Assembly (NCBI RefSeq): GCF_918797505.1 | Contig: NC_092794.1 | Coordinates: 35,392,122-35,456,121 of the forward strand | Reading direction: 5' to 3' | DNA from: Bemisia tabaci | Taxonomy: Eukaryota; Arthropoda; Insecta; Hemiptera; Aleyrodidae | Length of the DNA: 64,000 nucleotides | In this document: one piece after another, positions 24,360-35,047 of the stretch | How the letters are laid out: the number at the start of each line of letters is the position of its first letter | Position numbering within the stretch: position 1 is the first letter of the stretch | Translations under genes and position numbers: made by a program | Notes under the pieces: generated by a model | Told to the model about the DNA's origin: nothing | The model's input: the letters and a program-made list of their open reading frames with translations, nothing else | The model's database searches: none

Positions 24360-24760
24360 CCGTTATCCACAAGTGGCCAGCTATTGAATGTCCTATCGCT
24401 GGCTATTCACGGCTAACGCCGGCTGCAGAACGTTCTATCGCGGCCATTCGTGGCTATCGCTGGCTGTAGAACTTTCTATCGCTGGCTGTAGAACTTTCTA
24501 TCGCCGGCTGTAGAACTTTCTCTCGCCAGCCATTCGTGGCTATAGCCGGCGATTGAACGTTCTATCGCTGGCCATTCGTGGCTATAACCGGCGATTGAAC
24601 GTTCTATCGCCGGCCATTCGTGGCTATAGCCGGCGGTTGAACGTTCCATCGCCGGCCATTCGTGGCTATAGCCGGCGATTGAGCCTTCTATTGCCGGCCA
24701 TTCGTGGCGATAGAGCTTTTTATCGCCGGCCATAAGGGCGATAAGAAAATCCTATCGCCA
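24360..24760. repeat. 42-bp minisatellite in element A
   Basis: Units read CCATTCGTGGCTATAGCCGG followed by CGATTGAACGTTCTATCGCCGG, three to four well-kept copies at 24530-24700 and more degenerate ones on both sides. Because 42 is divisible by three, both strands show repetitive open frames (a 14-residue repeat on the minus strand). These are not evidence of a protein. Confidence 0.8.
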
Positions 24761-25476
24761 GCTATAAAAGCTATAGAAAATCCTACAGCCGGCCATAAGA
24801 TTTCTCTATCGCCTTTATGGCTTATTTTTACCAGGGATTCTTTCGCTTACACTGTATATTATTCTCCCATTGAGATTCGATATGAACTCAATTCAAAAAT
24901 GCTTTTGAATTTAATTATTCGGGTAGATTGGAATATGGAGCTTTCAGTCTATCTGTAAAGCGCATTTACTAACATTCACTGCTGTCACAAGATATTTTTG
25001 CACAGGCAGAGCCACTTTCCACAGTTGGTGCATCTCTAACGCAAAGGCTCAAATTTGACAAGTGATTCAACGACCAAAAATTGTTACACGCCTCAATAAA
25101 AACCGTATTCTTATCCCAAATTGCAAATCTTGGATAAGAGAGCACTCACCAAAAAATCTCCTTCCTTCTGCCTCAGTATGAAAGAGTGAAGATACTTTGG
25201 AGCAAAAACTTTGAACTAGTTTCAATAAATGATGGCCTCAGAATTTGAGTCATCATTTACTAGAGATTGGATCAAAGAAGTAAGTCAGCAGGTCACGGTT
25301 GTGGCTGGTCTCACACTTCCAGTAGGACAACCAGGAAATAGATACATGGATAACACACAAATTCAAGAGCTACACAGCTCTGATTGGATCAGATTATAGA
25401 TTTAATCGGTAGATTGAAATGAAAAAATTCGGTGCACTACTTGAAGGGAAGCAGGGTGCCTTATCTTGATATCCTA

Positions 25477-26867
25477 CCCTGGTAAAAATGGCAAGTGCTC
25501 AGATCAGTAGCACTTGCCTTTGGAACAGACCTAAGCACTGATGTCAGTGCTGCCGGGCGCTGATCTGCTACCTCAGTGTTAGGTCTGTTCCAAAGGCAAG
25601 TGCCTCTGATGTAAGTGGCACTGACCTAAGTGTCTCAGACGTAAGCGGAGTGGAAACTCCCAGAAATACTGTACAGGCAAAAATTTCGTTAATTACCGAT
25701 CTGCCAGGTACGTTAAGTCACTATTTGACGATCAGGGAGGGCTGCTGTGAGTTTTCAATCCCAAGCAAGTATCACAATCTTCAGGGGACATCGCTCGTTC
25801 CCATGCGGTCTCCAATCTAAGTACTAACTACGCCCGACGTAACTTAACTTCGGTGATCGTCCTAGCGATTGAACCACTACACTACCTGCGCGTGTACGTA
25901 TTAGGGGCGTAATTTTACCGTTTCAGGGCCCCCATTGGGGTAATTTTGCCAGCAAATGATGATTTTGTCTTTGAATGTGAATCCGATACTTAATTTTTCT
26001 ATTATTCTTTTTTAATCAATCAACATGTAAATGAAGTTTTGTAAGTTACGTTTCTTTGAAAAAAAAATGGATCGCACTAAAATTCAAAATGAAAGCTAAT
26101 GATGCAAAAAAAATAATGAAAGTTGAAATTATACAAAAAATATAATTAGCAGATACAAAAATTGAAAGTAAAGGAGTAAAAAAGTTAGAAAAGAATTGAA
26201 AATAAAGTAGGAAAATTTTAAAAAAAATTGAGACTGAAAAATTTTAAAAACAGTTAAAACTGAAAAAAATTAAAACCAAATTTAAAACTATTTTTTTTTA
26301 TAAAAAAATAATAATGCTTAAATAAATACCTATATCTAAATACATATTTTAGCGGTAATAATATTTTTATCGATCTCATTTTTTGTTGTGTTTTAATTCT
26401 TTAAGTGCCATCTTAAACGAAGGGGGTAAAACAAATTATTCAAGAGTGTGGCTACTTAAACTAGTTTTCCTTCCCTCTTAGAAAATCCCACCTTCTACAA
26501 AATATGCCTCTCTGAAAGATGAAGTTTGTGGTCCCCGTGTCCCGAGGAAATATTCCCCCACGAAAATGAAATAGGGTGGGGGAAGGGGGAGCCATCTCTA
26601 CTTTTTGGGAGTGAGTGCGGTTCGATTAAGATTGATGTCAGAGACTTACCCTCTGAACCAAGTCCTGACCTCAGTCCCGCTTACCTCAGAGACATCTCTG
26701 CACTTAGGTAAGTCTTTCTCCCGACGTCAGTGCCTCTTACCTCAGTGCTGACTTCTTGGGTAAGTGCTTTAACACTTACGTCAGAGAAAACTGAACTGAC
26801 CTCAGAGCAAATTGCACTGACCTCAGTGGAAAATTCACTGACCTAACACTTGCCATTTTTACCAGGG
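25477..26867. mobile_element. Element B: CCCTGGTAAAAAT-ended TIR element, TSD TA
   Basis: CCCTGGTAAAAATGGCAAGT at the left and its reverse complement at the right (26846-26867), flanked by TA (25475-25476 and 26868-26869). Both ends are filled with short phrases of the type ACTGACCTCAGTG and AAGTGCTCAGA in both orientations. The left end has a long pairing block around GGCAAGTGC and GGAACAGACCTA. The centre is A-rich and has a 5S-like sequence. It shares its terminal 13 bases with element A, so the two are one family with different interiors. No transposase. Confidence 0.75.
25790..25870 (-). repeat. 5S-rRNA-like sequence (pseudogene or 5S-derived SINE head)
   Basis: Read on the minus strand it contains GATCACCGAAGTTAAG, then CGTCGGGCG, then TTAGTACTTAGATTGGAGAC and CGCATGGGAAC. 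These are in the order and spacing of the internal A box, intermediate element and C box of animal 5S rRNA, with several substitutions. Only about 75 to 80 bases are 5S-like; upstream is GTAGTGTAGTGGTTCAATC, not normal 5S. It therefore looks like a 5S-derived retroposon or pseudogene, not a functional gene. Confidence 0.75.
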
Positions 26868-27536
26868 TAGGCAAATCGTGTGGATACAGTGAAAAAAGTT
26901 CTCCGCAGATGATGAACTGGTGGGTAAGGCCACTTATTACTCAATTGTAGCCTGTAAAGCTCTTTGCCTGCGTTGCTTCTGTAGGTATAAAATGTTGATT
27001 AGAGTTGCAAGAATTATCTGAAAAAGCAGTAATAAGCCTGGATTCTATCTGACACTAAACACCTTCACTAGAAAATAACGTCCTACGTTTAGCTAAGTAA
27101 GGATAAGTAAGCCACATATAACTGAAGGAATCACGTAAAAGTGCTTAAGCAACAATTATAGTAAAATTATGATTGTAAAAAATGTTGAATAATGGCAAAA
27201 TTAAAGCCAAATCGTGGGATAAGCACCAGTTGTTTACGAACGTTATGATAATAAATCCGCCATATTGCCGATCGCGCACCTGAAAATCGCATTTGAAGTC
27301 GAATTTCAACTAATTTCAACCTCCGGTTCGTTTATGCGGAGTGCGATAACCTAGTCTTTAGTGTAAATTAAGGTTTCAAACACAAATTTCGGAAACCTAC
27401 ATTTCGTTAGTTCCGTATCGTTTATGCCGTGATTTGAACCTTGGTTTCAAACTCAGGTTTCGATTGAAGTTAGGTTTAGAGGCTCGCATAAACATAGCTA
27501 ATTAAACAGGGGTCCCGGGACTTTTGCCGCACCCTG

Positions 27537-28617
27537 TATAAGCTCCAATACCTCCTAAATTTGCAAATCTGGTAACGCTTAGTTCCAGCGTTCTACATGG
27601 CCGATTTTCTTGATTTTTGCGGCTATCGACAGACAATTGTCTCTAAATGAGCCCGCTTTATTCAGATTTTGAAAACATGACCCACGTTTTTTTACAATAC
27701 GCAGTAAAGTTGCGAATTCTCTCATTTAAACAATGTAAATTTTTGTTTTTTTGTCATAGTTCGTTTGAGCGTTCTACTGGACCGACTTCCATCATTTTTG
27801 CGGTTTGCGACAGGTGATAGTCCCTAAATGAGCCCGTTGTAATCAAATTTTGGAAATATGACCCACATTTTCCCACCTATAATAGTTACCCGACCTATGT
27901 CGTCAATTCTTTCGTTCACGATAACTATCGTTAGATTTACGTTAGCCAATTCAAATTTTGTAATTTGGTCAATTTTGTTTTTATGAAGAATGGTATAGAT
28001 TTTTGGTTAAATCGCACTTACCGTTTACTTATAAACGGTAATTAACGTAAGTGCCCTACTTACGCTGTTTTCCTCTAATCTGTTTATATGAAAGTTCCAT
28101 TCCTTGGTTTCCTTGGTAACCTTTGTTTGCTATCAGCTGATGTTTTATCTCAATTTCTTTTTTTCTTTTTTTTTTACTTTATTTTTTTTTAAATCATTGC
28201 TAGGTTAGTTCTAATATTTTTGCCAGCATTTATGCTGGGGGAGGTTAATGGCATGTCTTGCTCCCCTACCACCATTTTTTCAGGGTTATAGATATTTTAG
28301 CGGCCTGTAGACCCGTGATTCCAGTCACGGGCATTTCGCTAGTTTTTTTATAATTGAGTATACCTGGGAGCTTAGAAAGGGAGCAAAATTGAACTAAGCG
28401 GGTAATTGTGAGTCTTGATCTGAAGGGTAAGGTACGTGAATCGAATGTATGCTCCTTTACCATAGACTATCCAAAAGTAACGAAATGCTTTGTTCCATTT
28501 GTTCCGTTTTGTTTCAGTCTTGGCCTGGAGTTGGAAATAAATGGCGGTTTTCTTATTTGATTCTTATTGGTCCAATTGTTCCCGGATAGAGGGAAATTGG
28601 ACAAATGAGAGTCGGTT
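27537..28617. other. No gene; one diverged direct repeat
   Basis: Bases 27591-27695 and 27768-27875 share GCGTTCTAC, ATTTTTGCGG, GACAG and CTAAATGAGCCCG phrases, a direct repeat about 177 bp apart. A short palindromic patch GTTTACTTATAAACGGTAA lies near 28023. Nothing else was recognised. Confidence 0.5.
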
Positions 28618-28639
28618 ATGAAAATGTTTTCATTTTTTT

Positions 28640-28729
28640 GGCCGTTCTTTCGTCGAAGCGGGCCTAATAGAGGGCGAAGCGCCCTCTGGGGGTTGGGCCG
28701 CGTAGCGGCCAGGGGGCATAACCCCCTAG
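28640..28729 (+). mobile_element. Helitron-like 3' terminus (plus strand)
   Basis: Three GC-rich palindromes in a row (AGGGCGAAGCGCCCT, GGCCGCGTAGCGGCC, GGGGGCATAACCCCC) end in CTAG followed by T. A hairpin just before CTRR and insertion before T is the usual Helitron 3' end. No 5' TC end or Rep/helicase sequence was found, so the extent upstream is unknown and the call is tentative. Confidence 0.45.
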
Positions 28730-28825
28730 TATTTTTCTATGCCGAAAGTGCTTTATTCCCTTCTAGTACGTATACCTCAATGAAAGTCGTACTCATGAAG
28801 TGAGTGATTGTATTTTGTTTACTAG

Positions 28826-29653
28826 TATTGAATCGAGCGATCAAAGAAAATGAAAAACAACACAGTTAATAGTGAGGATGAGTCTCACCGGCCCCGAGAT
28901 TGATTTATTCAAGAACTTTAGGCATTGTCTCGACGGCGCAACTGTTGAGGGAAGCTGGCGCAACTGTTGAAGGAAGGAAGTGTCTCAAAAATGTTTCACT
29001 TTTAAGAGAAACTTTCAAGGTCAGAAACCTGGAACCTCAACAGTTGTTTACCTTCTTAGTATTTTTAATTGATAAACGCTAGTTACACGTGAAGCGGGAG
29101 TTTATTACGGGTGTTTTATTCCGGAGCGGTTATTACTTAGAAATATTTGTATACATTTCAGTATTAATTTTATATTTTCGTTTGTAGCATATCACTACAG
29201 CAAGAAAATAAAATTTTATCGAATATATTTTCTTTTTATCCAAATCTGTGTTATGTTATTGTTTTTTGTTTTATACCTGGTCGAAATAACGCAAAATATT
29301 CACCTCCCGTTCATAATTATCAGTTCAGTTACCTCAATTGACATCGTTTAACCTAAAAATATTAATGTTGTTCGAATATTCCCGCCTAAAAGTTCCAGGA
29401 ACACATGCTTGTGCGACGAGACAGGGAACTTCGGTTGGTGCAACAAACTCGTAACAGTTGCACCTGATTCCCTCAACTGTTGCGCCGTCGAGACAAGGCC
29501 TTACATAGCGGAGGAGCATACATCGAACGCACACCAACATAGAGAGAGCCTACTCAGGCGGGGGGGGGGGGGGGCAGAGTGAACAATAAGAGGGGAAATA
29601 GGGAAAAACAAAAATCCCGCAAGACTGAAAAATTCTCTACAAGTACTTCAACA
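28826..29653 (-). repeat. Copia 3' LTR (split by a MITE)
   Basis: It matches the other LTR from TATTGAATCG to TACTTCAACA when 28921-29500 plus one TTA are removed, leaving about 245 bp. A poly-G run in it (17 G near 29558) is much shorter in the other LTR (7 G), the main length difference between them. Bases 29654-29900, inside the element, hold degenerate tandem repeats with CTCGGTTGGTGAATTTTTAC. Confidence 0.9.
28921..29500. mobile_element. Harbinger-like MITE, TSD TTA
   Basis: This 580-bp insertion starts GGCATTGTCTCGACGGCGCA and ends with the near-exact reverse complement (33 bp, one mismatch at base 4). TTA lies on both sides (28918-28920 and 29501-29503). The other copia LTR at 35157-35167 reads AACTTTACATAGC straight through, which is the empty site. 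A 3-bp TWA target and GG-starting TIR fit PIF/Harbinger. No transposase inside. Confidence 0.9.
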
Positions 29654-29964
29654 CCTCACCTCGGTTGGTGAATTTTTACAAAAAATTATAAGTAAAATTA
29701 CAATAAATTTTACAAATTCTCTACAAGTGCTTCAAGTTCCCTACAAGTACCTCCCCTCGGTTGGTGAATTTTTACAAAAGAATACAAGTAAAATTACAAT
29801 AAATTTTACAACGAGTGCTTTAAACACAAAATTACAGTAAATTTTACAACAAGTACTTAAAAAACACCTCCCCTCAATTTTGGGAAAAAAGAAATTTTAG
29901 TACCTGATAAAACAGGGAGTCCGCGGTACTTATGTGGATATATATGTAAAAAAAACTCTAAATA

Positions 29965-30250
29965 CTAGTTCAAAATTCCTGGTTGGAGCCCAATACTTTT
30001 GGCAAAGGAATGAGTTTTAGTCCCGCTGAGAGACTTTGTGAACAAGTCCGCTGAATTGTTCTCACTTGCTACATATACCAATTGGATCGTATTGTCCGTG
30101 GTGAGCTCCTTAACACGCAGGAATTTAATTGAAAAATGCTTGCTCTTGTCAGCAATCGTCTCTTTGCTGGCTGTATCGATTGCGCCCTGATTATCGCATT
30201 GTATAGTGAAAGGTTTCGGGATAAGATGCGAATGGTTTAAATGTCTCAGC
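29965..30250 (-). pseudogene. Copia RNase H C-terminal part
   Basis: On the minus strand this encodes the end of copia pol, with the phrases CDNQGAI, KHFSIKF and YVASENNSADLFTK, and stops at 29965-29967. CDN holds the last part of the RNase H active site. It continues directly from the RNase H region that ends at 31106; the 855-bp insertion between them separates the two halves. Confidence 0.85.
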
Positions 30251-31105
30251 TAGAGTCCCTTTATACCCAGAGTTAAGACAACTCGATTATCAGCCGACTG
30301 GCAGCCGGCCTTGGCTGGCCATGGAGGCCGAAACGAGTGCACCCAAACGAACGATATTGAGGGATAAGGATCAGGAATCCTGCGATGTCTGTCAAACAAA
30401 AACAACAACATCAACAAATTGATCAATTAAAAAGAAAATGAGATTGGTTTGTGAATAATTTCTTAATCTATTTTCATTTTGGACCGATGGAAATAACAAT
30501 TTACTCTTGAAAAACCACAATTAGGTAATATTTTCATTATTCTTGTTCACATTCGAGGTACCGCCATCTTGGTGCACTCGTTTCGGCCTCCATGAGCGAG
30601 AACCAATCAGAATTGAATTTTTTTTTAGGCCACTTTCAGCCGAACCAAAAGTGAGTTGTCTTAACTCTGGGTATAAAGGGACTCTATGTGTGTGGACCTA
30701 GCCGACGAACGGAGCCGAGTCGGGATTGGGGAAGTGGGGAGCGCTGAGCGCGAGTCTCTGCGTATGCGTCGTCGCTAGTCGCCGCACACTAGTCTCCGGA
30801 GAACTGGACAAAACAGCCTCGAAAAGTGACTTCAACGGCGATCCAGTACTTTGCGACTCTATTGTACTCTATGATAATTTCTTAATCTATTTTCATTTTG
30901 GACCGATGGAAATAACAATTTACTCTTGATAAACCACAATTAGGTGATATTTTCATTATTCTTGTTCACATTCGAGGTACCGCCATCTTGGTGCACTCGT
31001 TTCGGCCTCCATGAGCGAGAACCAATCAGAATTGGATTTTTTTTTAGGCCACTTTCAGCCGAACCAAAAGTGAGTTGTCTTAACTCTGGGTATAAAGGGA
31101 CTCTA
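30251..31105. mobile_element. hAT-like composite insertion, TSD GTCTCAGC
   Basis: TIRs TAGAGTCCCTTTATACCCAG (left) and its complement (right, ending 31105) are flanked by the 8-bp duplication GTCTCAGC (30243-30250 and 31106-31113). The right-hand ~237 bp (30868-31105) is repeated almost exactly at 30448-30686, also ending in a complete right TIR. The insertion is therefore either a 436-bp element joined to a second partial copy or one element with an internal duplication. No transposase. Confidence 0.85.
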
Positions 31106-32033
31106 GTCTCAGCAACTGACTCAACCAGACCAGTTCGCAGCAGCATTCATATAATGCTACATATTCCGCATGTGTGGAGGAGCTCGCCACGGATTTCTGT
31201 TTGCGGTTCCGCCAGCTTACTGCACCACCACCCAGGGTAATAACATAGCCTGTGATTGACTTTCGGTCAATAGGGTCGTTGGCCCAATCGGCATCAGAAA
31301 AACACTGAAAAGTTTCACTTCCCTTAAACACTAGTTTATAATTGCGCGTCTTCTTCAAGTATTTCATTATGCTCTTGATTCCCTTCCAATTCTCAGTGGT
31401 TGGTTTAGCGCAGCAATGGCTTAATTTTCCTACGGCGTGAGCAACATCAGGACGAGTACATGTGCTAAGGTATAATAGTTGGCCAATTGCCTTCTGATAG
31501 ACTTCTCGGTCTATGGGTTCTCCCACTCCCTTCTCTTCTAATCTAGGGACAGTGGGGAGGGGTCGCGTCACCCCCTTACAATTTTGCATGGAAAACTCAT
31601 CCAGTAATGAGTTGATATATTTTTCTTGGCTCAGACAGATTTCATCATTATATCGGGAGAACTGAATGGACAAGAAAGAGCTTGCTGGACCAAGATCCTT
31701 AATTTTAACAATGTTTTCTAACTCGCATTTAAATATTTTAATTTCCTCATGGCTGCCTGCCAGAAAAAAATCATCAGCATAGACACCTATAATCAGATTA
31801 TTACGTACAAAAACACAAGGGTCACTGATGCAGCGTTTAAAATTGAGGCTTTCAAGTTTTTCCTTTAAAAAGGTGTACCAATTCTTACCACCCTGCTTAA
31901 GACCGTAGAGGCTTTTCTTTAAGAGACAAGAAAATTTGTCTTTATCAATCTTAGAACCCTCTGGCGGCTCTAGGTAAATCTCTTCATCAAGGTTACTGTT
32001 CAGATAGGTCCCTACGACGTCAACATGATGCAA
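31106..32033 (-). pseudogene. Copia reverse transcriptase and RNase H (middle part)
   Basis: Motifs in order on the minus strand: YLNSNLDEEIYLEPPEG, YGLKQGGKNWY (normally YGLKQAPRAWY), VYADDFFLAG (YADD in place of YVDD), SDADWANDPIDRKS and SVASSSTHAEYVAL. These are the copia palm, catalytic aspartates and RNase H. A stop codon and a shift near 32040 separate it from the upstream frame. The frame is cut by the hAT-like insertion at 31105; residues after the LRL motif in the open frame are MITE sequence. Confidence 0.93.
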
Positions 32034-32043
32034 TTCCCACTAG

Positions 32044-33003
32044 TTAAGTGCAGCAATGTAGGTAAGTAATTGCTCTAATCGACTTCTTCTCTACGACAGG
32101 GTTAGAAACATCAAAATAATCTAGACCATACCTCTGCCCAAAACCCTGAGCTACCAATCTCGCTTTGAACTTTATAACTCGATTACATGCATCAGTCTTA
32201 GTATCAAACACCCACTTACTACCTAAGATTCTTACGTGCGGAGGTCTCTTGACAACAGTCCAAACACTCGGTTCTTCCATGTTCTGTAGCTCTTCTTTGA
32301 TTGCTTCTTGCCAGTACTTCAAGTCAGGACCACACAGTGCTTCGGAGTAGTTGAGGGGCTTGTTCGTTCCTCTAGGACGCTGGACAAGAGCACAGCAGAA
32401 ACAGGGCTGTTCGGCTATGCGTCCACGATCAGATCGCCGGAAAGCTGGTGCTTCTTCAACGTGTTCTATGTTGACAAGTGCTTCTATCACTGGAGGCTCT
32501 GGGGGAATGGCTTCTTCTTGGTTTTCATCCACTGGAGGAGGAATGTGGAATACGGGTTCCACTGCAGTCTCTACATCGTCTTCACTTTCTTCTTCTTCAC
32601 TATCAGATTTTTCTACATGGAGGTTGGCTTCTTCGGTGGGGCCCTTAGTTGTTCGCTTGTTAGGGAAAACTCCTTCTTCAAACTGGACATCACGGCTGGT
32701 GACGATTTTCTTTTGGGTCAAATCCCAAATGCGGTAGGCTTTCATTCCTTCTGGATAACCCAACATGACTGCTTCCTGGGCTCTGGGATCTAGCTTGTCA
32801 CCCCGAGGGGTATGGTACCACGCTTGGCAGCCAAAAATCTTGAGATGTTTGTAGTCATCAATTGACAGCTCTCGGTTCAGCCATTTTTCCAGTGGAACTT
32901 TATGCTTGATTGCTACTGACGGACTGAGATTTCGGACATGGCAAGCTGTGACAAGAGCCTCTGCCCAAAGCTTTTTGGCATTCCAGACTGGATAAGCATG
33001 CAA
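32044..33003 (-). pseudogene. Copia integrase C-terminal part and start of RT
   Basis: It contains the end of the integrase core (LWAEALVTACHVRNLSPS), the conserved GKLDP-like GDKLDPRAQEAVMLGY segment, an acidic linker (EEEESEDD) and the RT entry region (WKWVFDTK-like SKWVFDTK, FKARLVAQGF). It is offset from both neighbouring frames, meaning frameshifts near 32990 and near 32060. Usual copia pol runs unbroken through here. Confidence 0.92.
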
Positions 33004-33320
33004 CGGACAACATTTAGGAGTGTTTGGTTCTGGCGCTCTGCCAGGCCATTCTGTTGCGGGGTGTAAGCAGCAGAGATTCTTGGGAAAATACCGTTGTTCT
33101 CAAAATGAAGCTTGAATTGAGTACTGTCATACTCACCGCCTTGGTCTGACTGAAACTCTTTGATCTTCACACCTTGTGCAGCTTCGACCTTTTGCTGATA
33201 CTTCAGGAATTCAGCAAAAACTTCGCTCTTCTTCTTCATTGGGACAGCGGTGATATGGTTAGAGAAATTGTCGATGAATGTTACAAAATACTTACATCCA
33301 CTCATGGACTGGCAAGACAT
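32913..33320 (-). pseudogene. Copia integrase catalytic core
   Basis: It shows FVTFIDNFSNH, QSDQGGEY (second catalytic aspartate) and YTPQQNGLAERQNQ (catalytic glutamate). The first catalytic aspartate is in HSDVVG, in the neighbouring frame, so a frameshift lies near 33310. Function would be cDNA insertion; the frame breaks make it inactive here. Confidence 0.93.
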
Positions 33321-34648
33321 GGGTCCAACATTCCAACAACATCAGAATGGATTCGCTGGAGAACACCGTCGACCTTGTTATCTTCACTCCTCGGAAAAGG
33401 TTTGCGATGAGACTTTCCTTGGATGCATGGTGAGCAGACATCACTACTTCTGCCTTTGATGATGGGTTTCAAGGGCTGAATCTTCGAGATGGCTTCTTCG
33501 TGGAGATGGCCCAGACGATCGTGCCACCTGTTCAGAGTGACTCTGTACGCTTGGTTTGCTTTGAAATCCTCACATTCTGCCTCTATGTCCACAAATGAGT
33601 GACCATGCTTGGTAGTTACATAATAGAGCGTACCAATGCGGCTAGCTGTAAAAACGACTTCCTCTCCATCTAGAACCTTGCAGATGCCTTGCTTCTGCAA
33701 AATAGTCATCTTCTTGTCGTCTAGTTTCCCTTCCGAAATCAGGTTGTCTTGCAGTTCTGGGATGTATAAAACTTCGCTTAAGCTTATATCGTAGCCACCA
33801 CACTCACCGGACAAGTGCAGGTGTACAGTTCCTCTGCCTTGGACAGCTAACGGAGCTCCATTGCCCACGGTTACCTCACTCTGGAATGGCTCGTAGGTGG
33901 TGAATAGTTCCCTTCGAGGGTTCATATGGTCGGACGCTGCAGAATCTAGTAGCCAGATACCACCATCACCAGGTTGTCGAGTCCTTTTGGTACAAAGAGC
34001 CTTGAACCCTTGTGACACGATGGACGCCGAACTCTTCTTATCTTGAGATGGGCCTCCGTTAGCGATTTCTTTCCCATGAGGACAGTCTCGGGCTAGATGA
34101 CCAGGTTTGTTACACGAAAAACAAACATACTTCTTTAAGTTGGGCTCTTCTTCTTTAGAATTTTTGGGTCCGGGTTTCTTGGACCGGCGATTACGCTTGA
34201 CATGTAAGGCCTTTGACCCACTTGGATTCTCGGTTTCTTCACTTTTCATCCGCTTTTCTTCTAAAAGCAGTTGTGAGCAGACAAATTTAGATGATAGACT
34301 TTCACCATCAGAGCGATAGACACTTCTAACAAATTCAGAATACTTGCTTCGCGGGAGGCCCATGAGGTAAAAAGCGGCGACAGCACGGTCAGTAAATTCG
34401 AGGCCACACTTCTTCATTTTCCTCAGATAGTTCTGGATGGTACTCATATACGCCATCATTGATTCGTCGTCTTTCTTCTCGGTATTCACCATTTCTTTCA
34501 AGAACAGGGTTTCTTGATAGATATCGTAGGTAGCGCAAACTTCTACAAGCGCTTCCCACATGGACTTGGCATCGTCTATACCAATCACATCATCAAGAAA
34601 AGAATCACTGACATGCTCTATGATTAAAGCTCTCGCTTGCTGGTTCAA
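33302..34648 (-). pseudogene. Copia gag, protease and integrase N terminus
   Basis: This 448-codon open stretch holds the gag core (LMGLPRSKYSEFV), a CCHC knuckle CFSCNKPGHLARDC, a protease site DSAASDHM (family norm DSGASDHM) and the integrase HHCC region (H and H in RWHDRLGHLHE, then CSPCIQGK). The gag N terminus continues upstream at 34756-34865 (NYEVWSVRMEARLMKKGCW) but is cut off by a stop at 34753-34755. The start is therefore not a true start codon. Confidence 0.92.
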
Positions 34649-35047
34649 CTTCTTCCTACGGATTCGGTAGACCTAGACGGTAGAGCATCATCATCTTCCA
34701 CTTCTCTCTCTTCACGAGTGGTTGCATCAACGAAGACATAAGGACCAAAACCCTAAACGGCGTCCCAACACCCCTTCTTCATCAGGCGTGCCTCCATCCT
34801 GACCGACCACACTTCATAATTGTCATCGCCCAGGGTAGAGATTGCGACCTTGTCTTTAGCCTTTGCAAACTTCAATACGTTAAAGAGAACTTGACTCACA
34901 AGTAGTAAGAATCCATGAGGTGATTCAGGTTATGCTTCAAATTCAGGCACCTTCTTCCTTTAGCACAACACGCTAAGCACGCGCTCGGAATAGGCCACGG
35001 CATCGGCACACTAAACTCGGGGAAAACGCGAAAACGCGACTCGGAAG

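Larger units (their letters stand above)
22887..24836. mobile_element. Element A: CCCTGGTAAAAAT-ended TIR element
   Basis: The ends CCCTGGTAAAAATAAGCCAT and its reverse complement (24816-24836) form the TIR, flanked by AT on both sides. Inside are a 30-bp hairpin (22979-23048), a tRNA-like sequence (23183-23250), a T-rich low-complexity tract (about 23330-23890) and a 42-bp minisatellite near the right end. The hairpin and minisatellite share CTATAGCCGGCGATTGA, so the repeats probably belong to the element. No transposase frame. Confidence 0.7.
21805..27500. mobile_element. Inner TIR element inserted in the right arm of the outer one
   Basis: It begins TAGCTACGTTTATGCGAGGC and ends GCCTCGCATAAACATAGCTA-like (27480-27500). 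The phrase GTTTATGC recurs several times within 300 bp of both ends, with GAAACC or GGTTTC phrases, typical of subterminal repeats. Comparison with the left arm of the host element, which reads through as GTAAAAAAATTAAAC in this orientation apart from one base, gives the empty site. The data fit a duplication of one to three bases (AAT at best). No transposase was recognised; the interior is mostly the two elements listed next. Confidence 0.7.
20801..27536. mobile_element. Outer foldback element with CAGGGTGCGGCAAAAG ends, TSD TA
   Basis: The left end CAGGGTGCGGCAAAAGTCCC (20801) is matched by its reverse complement ending at 27536 over 37 bp, flanked by TA on both sides (and TATA more broadly). 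From 20801 to about 21281 and 21366 to 21804 the sequence is a long imperfect inverted repeat (ATGGCGGCCGGTCAAAGTTC and its complement). The original element was therefore about 1.04 kb with paired arms. The remaining 5.7 kb is a later insertion. The TA target and CAGGGTG end fit Tc1/mariner-like MITEs. No transposase is present. Confidence 0.8.

Noticed and set aside
24476..24735. Repetitive frame with a 14-residue period
   Set aside because: It is the translation of the 42-bp minisatellite; the other strand shows a similar frame.
25790..25870. Functional 5S rRNA gene
   Set aside because: Only the promoter-containing part is conserved, with substitutions, and the 5' end of 5S is absent.
32308..32793. 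Plus-strand 161- and 128-codon frames
   Set aside because: They are antisense shadows of the copia integrase and RT region on the minus strand.
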